Source of the DNA: Pseudomonadota bacterium
GTDB taxonomy: Bacteria; Pseudomonadota; Gammaproteobacteria; Steroidobacterales; Steroidobacteraceae
Length of the DNA stretch: 20,578 bases
Reading direction: 5' to 3'
NCBI GenBank assembly: GCA_023428645.1
Contig: JAEYXD010000177.1
Location: 1 to 20,578, forward strand
Positions 7,178 to 14,344 of the stretch are shown here, one piece after another. Both the position numbers and the translations under genes were made by a program. The stretch's first letter is position 1. Each line of letters starts with the position of its first letter. The notes under the pieces are model-generated. The model was not told the DNA's origin. It worked only from the letters and a program-made list of their open reading frames with translations, and made no database searches.

Positions 7178-8368
7178 GTGCGACGACGTGATGTGCTTCG
7201 AAACATGGGCTTGGGGTTGACGGGCCTTGCGATGACCGACTCGATCGCCCGTTCTGAACCGCAGTCCACAGGCGACACGCACGACGCATCACGATCCGCG
7301 CTGGGCGAAGCACCGCCGTCGCTGCCGAAGGTGCGCGCGCAAGCCGATCGCATCATCGCCATCACGGTGTGCACGCGAGCCTTCAGGGCACAAGGCCCGC
7401 GCGTCGAGACCGAGCGGCTCGGGCGCAAGACGGTCGTGCACAACTATGGTCACGGCGGCAGCGGCTGGTCATTGTCGTGGGGCTCGAGCACCTTCGCCGT
7501 GCGTCACGCGCTCGCCACCGGCGTGTCCGAGCTTGCCGTGATCGGCTGCGGCGCCCTGGGACTCACCTCCGCCCTGCTCGCCCAACGCGCGGGACTCAAG
7601 GTGCGCATCTACGCGAAGGAACGTCCGCCCGAGGTGCGCTCATCGCTCGCGACGGGCAGCTGGACACCCGCATCGCGCATCTGCACGGAAGAAGCAGCGA
7701 CACCTGAACTCGCGCAGCGCTGGGAAGAGATGACGCGCATCAGCTATCGCACCTATCAGCACATGCTCGGCCTGCCTGGCGATCCCGTCGAGTGGCGCGA
7801 TGGCTATCAGCTCGCGAACGAACCCTTCGATCCGAACCGTCACCGCGTGCGCGAAGGCGAGCCCACCTATGCCGATCTCGAACGGCGCGTGCGCGATCTC
7901 GTGCCGCGCCGCCAGGACATGGCGCCGGGAACGCATCCCTTCGCCGCGCCGTACGTGCGCCGCTACACGAGCATGGTCTTCAACTTGAGCGCCTACAGCC
8001 GGCTGTTGGTCGCGGACTTTCTCGCCGCGGGCGGCGTGATCGAGACGCACGAATTCGCCAGCCCGAGCGATGTGGCAAAACTCAAGGAGAAAACCATCAT
8101 CCACGCGACCGGCTACGGCGCGCGAGCGCTGTTCGGCGATGAATCGATCGTCCCGGTGCGCGGCCAACTGTCGCGGCTCATCCCGCAGCCAGAGATCACG
8201 TATGGCTTGAACTGCTTCGACCAGTTCTCGATGGTGCCCAGGCGCGACGGCATCATCGTGCAGTCACAACCGCCGGGCGATTACAACAACGCCGACGTCA
8301 CGCCCGATCGCGCGGAGGCCGAAAACGCCGTGCGCATGTTGGCCGAAGTCGTCGCAGGCATGCATTGA
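7178..8368 (+). CDS. Tat-exported FAD-dependent D-amino-acid-oxidase-like enzyme, circularly permuted
   Basis: This is a flavoprotein of the D-amino-acid oxidase (DAO) family, expected to oxidise an amino acid or amine to an imine with electron transfer to O2 or a carrier. A Tat signal (RRRDVLRNMGLGLTGLA) indicates export as a folded FAD holoenzyme. The segment that normally ends DAO proteins comes first: CTRAFRAQGPRVE (65-77, with Arg67 matching the carboxylate-binding Arg283 of mammalian DAO), then HNYGHGGSGWSLSWG (88-102). The Rossmann motif VIGCGALG (121-128) that normally begins DAO follows it. The remaining DAO core then runs in normal order, with the GRGQ-like VRGQL at 327-331. The protein ends just before the point where the N-terminal segment would resume. 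The motif occurs once, so this is permutation and not duplication. It is first in an operon with a RidA-repeat protein and an amine oxidase. The substrate is unknown. Confidence 0.85.
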   Translation: MRRRDVLRNMGLGLTGLAMTDSIARSEPQSTGDTHDASRSALGEAPPSLPKVRAQADRIIAITVCTRAFRAQGPRVETERLGRKTVVHNYGHGGSGWSLSWGSSTFAVRHALATGVSELAVIGCGALGLTSALLAQRAGLKVRIYAKERPPEVRSSLATGSWTPASRICTEEAATPELAQRWEEMTRISYRTYQHMLGLPGDPVEWRDGYQLANEPFDPNRHRVREGEPTYADLERRVRDLVPRRQDMAPGTHPFAAPYVRRYTSMVFNLSAYSRLLVADFLAAGGVIETHEFASPSDVAKLKEKTIIHATGYGARALFGDESIVPVRGQLSRLIPQPEITYGLNCFDQFSMVPRRDGIIVQSQPPGDYNNADVTPDRAEAENAVRMLAEVVAGMH

Positions 8369-8387
8369 ACGAGGAACGACCGCAGCC

Positions 8388-9731
8388 ATGATTCGACGCC
8401 ACGCACTTCGACTTGCAGCGCTGCTGCTTGCCACCACCACTCGGACGCTCGCCGCCACGCCGTTCGAGCTGATCGACATTCCGACCGCCGTGTACTCGGC
8501 CGCCGCCCAGACGAGCCCCGGTGGTGCGATCTACTTCTCCTCCGGCAGTACCCCCGGCCAGGATGCGCCTGCCGATATGCGCAGTCAGGCACTCGCCACG
8601 CTGAAACGCCTGGAACAGAACATCACGGATGCCGGCTTGCAACTCGAGGACGTCGCGTTCGTGCGCGCGTACTTGACGCCCGGCGCCGACGGCGCGACCG
8701 ACTACGCAGGATGGAATGCCGCGTGGGCCGAGACATTCAAGAACCACAAGCCCGCGCGCAGCACCGTCGGCGTGCCGCTACTCGGCCGTCCAGGAACGCT
8801 GATCGAAATCGAGTTCGTGTGCTTTCCCGCGCAGCGCTCGCAACTCTTCGCGAGCTCGGACGAGCTCGGCCTGCCGCGAACGAACTCGCGCGTGAAGCCG
8901 TACGGCACGAAGGAAGGAAGAATCCATGCCGGAATGGGCGTGTTGCCCGGCACCGCCCTGTACTGGACCGCGGGCATGACCGCACCCGCGCTCGACGACA
9001 AGCTGCCGCCCACCGATCGCGCACATCGCGGCGACATGAAGACCCAGGCCCGCAACACGCTGCTGCGATTGCAGGAGAACCTCGCCGCCGTGGGGCTCTC
9101 GTTCAAGGACGTCGTTTACCTGCGTGCGTTTCTGGGACCCGACGTGCATCTGCAAGGCAGGTTCGATTACGACGGCTGGAACGAGGCGTACGGCGAGTTC
9201 TTCAACACGGCCGACAATCCCCACAAGCCCGCCCGCACCACCGTCACGGCACCCACGTTCGGCAATCCGAGCACGCTGATCGAGATCGAGATCGTCGCGG
9301 CATTCCCCGCGCCGCCCCCGCTGTTCGAGAACGCCGCGCGCAATCCTCGGCTCAAAGCGTACGGCGATGCGAAGGCGATGATTGCCTCGGGCATCGCGGT
9401 GAACGCTCCGGCGTCGCTGCTGTTCTCGGCGGCCGCGGTACCGACGCAGCCAGGGGACATCGAGGCGCAAGCAATATCGACCCTCAAGTCGCTCGAGGAG
9501 CGGCTTGCGAAAGCGGGACTGTCGTTCGCGGACGTGGTGTTCCTGCGCGCCTATGTCGTGCCGAACGCGGACGGCAGCGTCGACCGCACGGGCTGGACCG
9601 CGGCCTACGGCCGGTACTTCAACAACGCATCGCAGCCGCACAAACCGGCACGCACGACGATTCCCGTGCAGTCGCTGCCCAACCCGGACTGGAAAATCGC
9701 GATCGACGTGATCGCGGTCGCACCGCGCTGA
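8388..9731 (+). CDS. Exported protein of three tandem RidA (YjgF/YER057c/UK114) domains
   Basis: RidA proteins hydrolyse reactive enamines and imines to keto acids and ammonia, normally as cytoplasmic homotrimers of about 130-residue subunits. Here three RidA units lie in one chain behind a signal peptide (residues 1-23, with an RR pair and LAA cleavage region): about 25-147, 160-306 and 318-447. Each keeps the active-site arginine in KPAR (Arg124, Arg283, Arg422, matching E. coli Arg105) and a tyrosine matching Tyr17 (Tyr36, Tyr172, Tyr325). The glutamate matching Glu120 is present in units 1 and 2 (IEIE; Glu140, Glu299) but replaced by Ala438 in unit 3 (KIAID). A single chain could fold as a covalent pseudo-trimer. 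It lies 19 bp after the permuted oxidase and 7 bp before an amine oxidase, both makers of imines. Periplasmic imine hydrolysis is therefore the inferred role. Confidence 0.88.
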   Translation: MIRRHALRLAALLLATTTRTLAATPFELIDIPTAVYSAAAQTSPGGAIYFSSGSTPGQDAPADMRSQALATLKRLEQNITDAGLQLEDVAFVRAYLTPGADGATDYAGWNAAWAETFKNHKPARSTVGVPLLGRPGTLIEIEFVCFPAQRSQLFASSDELGLPRTNSRVKPYGTKEGRIHAGMGVLPGTALYWTAGMTAPALDDKLPPTDRAHRGDMKTQARNTLLRLQENLAAVGLSFKDVVYLRAFLGPDVHLQGRFDYDGWNEAYGEFFNTADNPHKPARTTVTAPTFGNPSTLIEIEIVAAFPAPPPLFENAARNPRLKAYGDAKAMIASGIAVNAPASLLFSAAAVPTQPGDIEAQAISTLKSLEERLAKAGLSFADVVFLRAYVVPNADGSVDRTGWTAAYGRYFNNASQPHKPARTTIPVQSLPNPDWKIAIDVIAVAPR

Positions 9732-9738
9732 GGTTCAC

Positions 9739-11295
9739 ATGACCTACACACGCCGCAGATTTCTCATGGATGTGGGCCGGTTCGGCGGCTCCGTTTTCGG
9801 CGCGATGACCGCCCTCGACCTGCTTGCCCAGGACAACGGGGCCACGTGGCTGCCGAAGGACCTGCCGCGGCTCAAGCAGCCGAAGGACGTGTTGATCCTC
9901 GGTGCCGGCGCGGCCGGCCTCGGCGCGGCGCACGAACTCGGCAAGCTAGGGTATCGCTGCCGCATTCTCGAAGCCCGGCAGCGTCCCGGCGGCCGCATCT
10001 GGACGATCCGACGCGGCACTCGCGAAACGGAAGTGTCCGGCCAATCCCAGCTCTGCTCGTTCGACGAAGGTCAGTACTACAACGCCGGCCCGGCGCGCAT
10101 CCCGCAGCACCACTACACGACGCTCGGCTACTGTCGCGAGTTCGATGTCGCGATCGAGGTGTTCAACAACTACAACGAAGCGGCCTACGTCCACAGCAGT
10201 GCCGCGAATCGCAAACTCCGGATTCGCGAAGCGCGTGCCGACTACGACGGCCACGTCGGCGAGCTGCTCGCGAAGGCGATCACGACGGAGAAACTCGATG
10301 TCGCACTGACGGCGCGCGACAAGGAGCAACTCCTCGAATACTTGCGGACGACGTCGGGATTGAGCCCGGATCTCGCCTATCGAGCTTCACCGAGTCACGG
10401 CTACAGCGACTGGCCCGCGGCCGCGGGCCAGCCCGGCACGCTGACACCGACCGACGATCTGCAGACGATGATCGGCTCGGGATTCGCACGCCATCTCGCC
10501 CACGCGCACAACATCACGCAGCAGCCCGTCATGTTTCAGCCGGTCGGCGGCATCGACGCGCTGCCGTACGCGATGGCCAAACGGCTCCACCACACCATCA
10601 CGTACGGGGCCGAGGTCACCGCGATTCGCAAAGGCTCGCAGGGCGCACGCGTCGAGTACGTCGTCGACGGCGTGCAGCAGAGCGCGGAGGCCCAGTACTG
10701 CATCTGCACGATCCCCGCGTCCGTACTCACGGGCCTGCCCGCCGACTTCAGCGCCCGCCACAAGGCGGCGCTCGGCCGCATCGGCTATGCGCCGTCGAAC
10801 AAGATCGGCTTGCAGTTCAAGCGCCGCTTCTGGGAACAGGATGATTGGATCTACGGCGGCATCAGCTGGACGGACCAGAGCATCCGCCAGCTGTGGTATC
10901 CGAATTACGGCTACTTCGGCAAGAAGGGCGTGATCGTCGGCTACTACGCGGGCGACACGGGTGACGAACCCAACGGCGCGAACATCACCGCAATGACGTT
11001 GGCGCAACGCCTCGAGCTGGCGCTGGCGGCGGGCGAGAAAATCCATCCGCAATACCGCGCGGAATTCGAGAATGCTTTCTCCGTTTCATGGAAGGCGCTC
11101 AAGTACAACAACGGCGCGAACGCGCGCTACGACTCGGCGGCGGAGCGCACGGAAGTGCTGAACATCCTCGGCGAGCCCGATGGTCCGTTCTACTTCGCCG
11201 GCGAGCACGCCAGCTGGATCACCGGCTGGATCGCCGGCGCCTTCGAGTCCTCCCTGCGCGTCGTGCGCAAGATGCACGAGCGCGAAATGACGTGA
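9739..11295 (+). CDS. Tat-exported flavin amine oxidase, L-amino-acid-oxidase type
   Basis: This FAD enzyme of the monoamine/L-amino-acid oxidase family oxidatively deaminates an amine or L-amino acid to an imine. A canonical Tat motif TRRRFLMD (4-11) points to export. The dinucleotide-binding site LGAGAAG spans 54-60, with Glu78 and the family motif RPGGR at 82-86. GPARIP (117-122) places Arg120 where the substrate-carboxylate arginine lies in L-amino-acid oxidases, which favours an amino acid substrate. The C-terminal FAD-binding signature FAGEHASWITGWIAGA is intact near residues 486-501. A length of 518 residues is usual for the family. TGAGG at the stop of the RidA gene overlaps its Shine-Dalgarno, so translation is coupled. 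Hydrogen peroxide is the expected by-product if O2 is the acceptor. Confidence 0.9.
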   Translation: MTYTRRRFLMDVGRFGGSVFGAMTALDLLAQDNGATWLPKDLPRLKQPKDVLILGAGAAGLGAAHELGKLGYRCRILEARQRPGGRIWTIRRGTRETEVSGQSQLCSFDEGQYYNAGPARIPQHHYTTLGYCREFDVAIEVFNNYNEAAYVHSSAANRKLRIREARADYDGHVGELLAKAITTEKLDVALTARDKEQLLEYLRTTSGLSPDLAYRASPSHGYSDWPAAAGQPGTLTPTDDLQTMIGSGFARHLAHAHNITQQPVMFQPVGGIDALPYAMAKRLHHTITYGAEVTAIRKGSQGARVEYVVDGVQQSAEAQYCICTIPASVLTGLPADFSARHKAALGRIGYAPSNKIGLQFKRRFWEQDDWIYGGISWTDQSIRQLWYPNYGYFGKKGVIVGYYAGDTGDEPNGANITAMTLAQRLELALAAGEKIHPQYRAEFENAFSVSWKALKYNNGANARYDSAAERTEVLNILGEPDGPFYFAGEHASWITGWIAGAFESSLRVVRKMHEREMT

Positions 11296-11496
11296 TGCGT
11301 GAGCGCGGCACTGCGCGGCGGCGCGCACGGCAGGCGTAAGTACAAGAGTCCGCGCGCACCACCCCATCTCACCGGACCTCCGCGTGTCCGCGCGCATTAC
11401 GGCATCTCTGCCCTGGCGCCGAAGCATGCGCCATGAGCAATGCAGTCGAATGCGCATCGACGCCGCGACCTGCACTACTCGCGCCCCGTGGCTTCC

Positions 11497-11502
11497 AGGA
11501 GG
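11497..11502 (+). promoter_or_regulatory. Shine-Dalgarno site deciding the first fluoride channel start
   Basis: AGGAGG is five bases before the GTG at 11508. The upstream in-frame ATG (11433) has no such site and would add 25 hydrophilic residues before the first membrane helix, so the GTG is chosen. Confidence 0.8.
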
Positions 11503-11507
11503 CCGCT

Positions 11508-11897
11508 GTGCAACCGTTGGACATCATGTGGGTGGGGCTCGGCGGTGGCCTGGGATCGCTGCTCAGATACTGGATCGGCCGCATGGTGGGCGAGCGCTAT
11601 CACGGCGCCTTCCCGCTCGGCACGTTCATCATCAACGTCACCGGCGCATTCGTCATCGGCTACCTGTCAGTCCTGTTCAAAGTGGACTGGCGCGATCGCT
11701 ATGGAACACCGCTCAACGCCGGCGTCCTGACCGGATTGCTCGGCGGCTACACGACGTTCAGCAGCATGCAGCTGGATGCCGAAAAGCTGGCCGGAAAACA
11801 GCAGCGCGGCCTGGCGGCGTGGTACCTCGCGCTCTCCGCGGTCGTAGGCCTGCTAGCCGCGGCACTCGGCGCCACGATCGCGCGCGCACAAGGCTAG
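11508..11897 (+). CDS. crcB: Fluoride channel FluC/CrcB, first copy
   Basis: This is a small four-helix Fluc channel that exports fluoride down its gradient after HF enters the cell. From the GTG start it has 129 residues. It carries GGGLGSLLRYWIG in helix 1 (Arg20), the helix-2 asparagine Asn43 in FIINVTG, and the broken helix-3 motif GLLGGYTTFSS (77-86), which binds the central sodium in known Flucs. The first phenylalanine of the pore Phe box is present (Phe84), but the second position is Met87 (TTFSSM). A second crcB gene follows after 9 bp. Tandem Fluc genes in other bacteria often form antiparallel heterodimers, so this copy is probably one half of a pair. No fluoride riboswitch could be recognised upstream. 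Confidence 0.92.
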   Translation: MQPLDIMWVGLGGGLGSLLRYWIGRMVGERYHGAFPLGTFIINVTGAFVIGYLSVLFKVDWRDRYGTPLNAGVLTGLLGGYTTFSSMQLDAEKLAGKQQRGLAAWYLALSAVVGLLAAALGATIARAQG

Positions 11898-11906
11898 GGG
11901 AATCGC

Positions 11907-12299
11907 ATGCTCAACGCCGTCATCCTCGTGTTCATCGGCGGCGCGGTCGGGGCCATCTTGCGCGAGTTCCTCATGCTCATGGTGCGCAATCCGATCGATG
12001 GCTTTCCCATGGACATCCTGACCGCCAATCTCATCGCGGCCTTTCTGCTCGGCCTCGTCACCGCGCAGCACGCGCGCAAAGCGCTAACCGACAACGTGAA
12101 CACGCTGCTCGGCACCGGCGTCATGGGCGGGTTGTCGACCTTCTCGAGCTTTGCGTACGGCTCGTACGTGCTGATGACCTCACCGACGGAGCGCGGCGGC
12201 CTGGCGCTGCTATACGTCGCGGTCAGCCTCGTGCTCGGCTACATCGCCGTCATCGTCGGCATGAAGCTCGGTGGCGGGCACAAGGGCCGCTCCGCGTGA
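11907..12299 (+). CDS. crcB: Fluoride channel FluC/CrcB, second copy
   Basis: This is the second Fluc-family gene, 130 residues, in the same transcription unit as the first. Landmarks are GGAVGAILREF (helix 1, Arg19), Asn41 in TANLIAAF, and GVMGGLSTFSSF (71-82) with both Phe-box residues Phe79 and Phe82. Compared with copy 1 its helix 2 has alanines where Fluc usually has Gly-Ser or Gly-Ala. The two copies have diverged far and each is altered at different sites, as expected if they form a heterodimer. The Shine-Dalgarno AGGGG lies about 6 bases before the ATG. Its end is 25 bp from the convergent hdeA stop. Confidence 0.92.
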   Translation: MLNAVILVFIGGAVGAILREFLMLMVRNPIDGFPMDILTANLIAAFLLGLVTAQHARKALTDNVNTLLGTGVMGGLSTFSSFAYGSYVLMTSPTERGGLALLYVAVSLVLGYIAVIVGMKLGGGHKGRSA

Positions 12300-12324
12300 C
12301 AGCGCCAGGCCGCCGCTCCTCGTC

Positions 12325-12645
12325 TCATTGCCGATGAAACTTGCTCTTCACTTTGCTCCAGAAGCTCGCTTTCGGATCCTTCTGGCACTCCGCGACGACA
12401 TAAGGAGTGACTTGCTCCACGCCTTGGACATCCACGACGGCTTGACCCGGGCTGCTCTGACCCTGGTCATAGCCCCACGCCCACGCAACGTAGGTTGGCT
12501 GGTAGGTCTCGTCGAGGCCGAGGAACTCCTCGCACGTCACTTTATCGATCGACTTCTTCCCCTCGCTCGCCGCATGCGCGATGGTGATGCCAGAAACCAT
12601 GACGCAGACAGTTGCAGCACTCAACACGGAAGACTTGATAAGCAT
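12325..12645 (-). CDS. hdeA: HdeA-type periplasmic acid-stress chaperone
   Basis: This is a small periplasmic chaperone that unfolds at low pH and holds denatured proteins. It has 106 residues with a signal peptide ending AHA (about 25). The mature part follows E. coli HdeA closely: VTCEEFLGLDETYQPT matches the WTCEDFLAVDESFQPT region, and VVDVQGVEQVTPYVV matches the DVQGIATVTP helix. The two conserved cysteines, Cys38 and Cys87, form the HdeA disulfide. The C-terminus is basic (KVKSKFHRQ). GAGGAG six bases upstream supports the start. It lies between the fluoride channels and the nickel/urease cluster, with its own upstream region of about 245 bp containing two dyads, so it is probably regulated on its own. 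Confidence 0.88.
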   Translation of the reverse strand: MLIKSSVLSAATVCVMVSGITIAHAASEGKKSIDKVTCEEFLGLDETYQPTYVAWAWGYDQGQSSPGQAVVDVQGVEQVTPYVVAECQKDPKASFWSKVKSKFHRQ

Positions 12646-12670
12646 GGCACACTCCTCTTGGTCGGCTCAC

Positions 12671-12687
12671 GGCGACGTAACGTCACC
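12671..12687. promoter_or_regulatory. Imperfect dyad upstream of hdeA
   Basis: GGCGACGT-A-ACGTCACC is symmetric in all but one arm pair and lies 26-42 bases before the hdeA start, where an operator near the promoter would be. No clear -10/-35 pair was found. It may be only a chance GC-rich dyad. Confidence 0.3.
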
Positions 12688-12801
12688 TGCCAACACTAGT
12701 TCCGAGGCATGCGGCGCTCGCGGCCCACACGGAAATGCGGCTGCAATTCACATCTTTCCGCCGACAGTGATGACGCACTCGACGACATTCGATCGCCGAC
12801 C

Positions 12802-12815
12802 GTTGTACGTACAAC
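12802..12815. promoter_or_regulatory. 14-bp perfect palindrome GTTGTACGTACAAC
   Basis: This is an exact palindrome in the gap between the nikO end and hdeA, about 157 bases before the hdeA start. It resembles a short dimeric transcription-factor site. Its distance from hdeA makes its role unclear. Confidence 0.35.
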
Positions 12816-12821
12816 ATTTCT

Positions 12822-12870
12822 GATCACGCCGCGCGCATGAGCCTACGCGCCACGCATTCGCGCGGTGATC
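12822..12870 (-). terminator. Possible hairpin after nikO
   Basis: GATCAC...CGCGC and GCGCGGTGATC pair to form an imperfect stem with a bulge, 20 bases after the nikO stop at the end of the ten-gene leftward cluster. No T-run follows on the minus strand, so it is only a candidate. Confidence 0.3.
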
Positions 12871-12890
12871 CAGCAGTCCTTCCAGCTCTG

Positions 12891-13613
12891 CTACGGATCG
12901 GCGTGATCCTCCTTGGAAGGCAGATGCACATGCGCCTGTTCGATCCATTGCGGATGCCGATGCAGGACCGCGGGATTGAGCCGTCCGTGCTGCAACACCA
13001 CGGCGCGCTCGCACAAACGTTCCAGCAGCGACCAATCGTGCGACACGATGATCATCGCGGCCCGCTGACGTGACAGCAGCTCGAGCATGCACTGCATGCG
13101 CGACTCGTCCAGTCCGTTCGTCGGCTCATCCAGCAGCAGCACCGCCGGGCGCATGGCCAGAACCGTGGCAAGCGAGACGAGCCGCTTCTCGCCGTCGGAT
13201 AGATCGTGGGTGATGCAGTCGGCCAGATGTTCGAGCGCCATGTCCGCCAACAGCGCGCGGGCGAGCGCCAGGGCGTCGGCCCTGCGCATGCCGAGATTCA
13301 GGGGACCGAACGCCACATCGTCGATCACGGTGGGACAAAAGAGTTGATCGTCGGGGTCTTGAAACAGGTAGGCCGCCCGTGCGCGCACCTTGCGAAAGTC
13401 CACCTCGCACCGGCAGCGCACACCGAAGGCGATGATGGCTCCGGTCGCGGCTTCCAGGCCGACGATGGTGCGCAACAACGTGGTCTTGCCGGCGCCGTTC
13501 GCGCCCACGAGCGCCAGCCGCTCCCCTTCCTGCAACGTGAGCGACAGATCCTGAAGCACGCAGCGTCCGCCGCGTGCAACGCTCACATGCTCGAGCGCGA
13601 TGACGGCACTCAT
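12891..13613 (-). CDS. cbiO: Nickel/cobalt ECF transporter ATPase NikO/CbiO
   Basis: This is the cytoplasmic ATPase that powers the energy-coupling-factor metal importer formed with the M, L and Q proteins. It has 240 residues with all ABC motifs: Walker A GANGAGKT (37-44), the Q-loop in FQDPDDQLF (Gln85), the typical ECF variant signature LSDGEKR (138-144), Walker B LLLDEP (159-164) with Glu163, and the switch His192 in IVSHD. The start ATG overlaps the nikQ stop as ATGA (13610-13613). Upstream in-frame ATGs belong to the nikQ region and are not used. Nickel rather than cobalt is inferred from the adjacent urease genes. It is the last gene of the cluster. Confidence 0.92.
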   Translation of the reverse strand: MSAVIALEHVSVARGGRCVLQDLSLTLQEGERLALVGANGAGKTTLLRTIVGLEAATGAIIAFGVRCRCEVDFRKVRARAAYLFQDPDDQLFCPTVIDDVAFGPLNLGMRRADALALARALLADMALEHLADCITHDLSDGEKRLVSLATVLAMRPAVLLLDEPTNGLDESRMQCMLELLSRQRAAMIIVSHDWSLLERLCERAVVLQHGRLNPAVLHRHPQWIEQAHVHLPSKEDHADP

Positions 13614-14344
13614 ACGAAGTGATCCATGATGAGCAAGCCCACCATCGCGCCCGCGAACACGCTCACGAAGGCAAGATCGTGCTTCGCGATCGGCACCTCG
13701 GCCTCGGCCGGAATGTGCCCGGTGAAGCCCCGGCACCGCATCGCCTCGTCCACACGGTGCGCGCGTTCCAGTGAACGCACCAGCATCGTTCCCGCCAGAT
13801 TTCCGTAGGTTCGCCAACAATGGGCGTTCGAGCCCGGCACGAAGGCGCGCACCCGCATCGCTTCGACCAAGCGGCTGGTCTCGGCGCGCAGGACGGAAAC
13901 GTAGCGCGCCGTGAACAGAAACAGATTGAGGAGCTTCGGCGGTACTCGCAGGCGATGTGCCGCCTGGGCGATCTGCACCAGATCGAGCGAACCGAGGACC
14001 GCGAACGCCAGCAACGAACAGATGTTCACCTTGATGACGATGCTGGCCGCCCGGGCGATGCCGGCGTTCGTTGCCACAAGCGGCCCCAGCTGCAGCACCG
14101 GCTCGCCGGGGATGGTGACGGGCAGGACGATGAGCAGCACGAGCATGAAGCCTTCGACGTGGCGCAGCCGCTGGCGAAGCTCCGCCCACGTCGTTCGGCT
14201 GAGCCAGACGAGCACGAGTGCGCAAGCGAGCCCGATCGCCAGAACGAACGGACTGCGAATGGCAGTGATGGCGAATACGGCGGCGAACGTGGCGACGACA
14301 CGCGTGCGTGGCTGCACTCTTTCGATGAGGCCGCGACCCTTCAC
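13610..14344 (-). CDS. cbiQ: Nickel/cobalt ECF transporter transmembrane component NikQ/CbiQ
   Basis: This is the T component of the metal ECF importer, the scaffold that links the ATPase to NikM. It begins with GTG at 14344, overlapping the nikL stop as GTGA, with AAGG six bases upstream. It has 244 residues. Several hydrophobic helices lie in the first half. The cytoplasmic coupling region carries the family's two Ala-Arg-Gly-type motifs in slightly altered form: EAMRVRAF and EAMRCRGF. A final helix follows near the C-terminus (FVSVFAGAMVGLLIM). The next gene, nikO, overlaps its stop. Confidence 0.9.
   Translation of the reverse strand: MKGRGLIERVQPRTRVVATFAAVFAITAIRSPFVLAIGLACALVLVWLSRTTWAELRQRLRHVEGFMLVLLIVLPVTIPGEPVLQLGPLVATNAGIARAASIVIKVNICSLLAFAVLGSLDLVQIAQAAHRLRVPPKLLNLFLFTARYVSVLRAETSRLVEAMRVRAFVPGSNAHCWRTYGNLAGTMLVRSLERAHRVDEAMRCRGFTGHIPAEAEVPIAKHDLAFVSVFAGAMVGLLIMDHFV

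Noticed and set aside
6753..7313. A 186-codon minus-strand frame in the divergent gap
   Set aside because: It overlaps the start and Tat signal of the permuted oxidase, lacks a ribosome site, and its product has no recognisable domain or membrane segment.
11348..11396. An 11-bp direct repeat GTCCGCGCGCA, copies 38 bp apart, before the fluoride channel genes
   Set aside because: Both copies are low-complexity CG runs that arise easily in this base composition.
11296..11507. Fluoride riboswitch upstream of crcB
   Set aside because: I looked for the conserved GATG-containing pseudoknot pattern and did not find it. A covariance-model search for the crcB RNA would decide.
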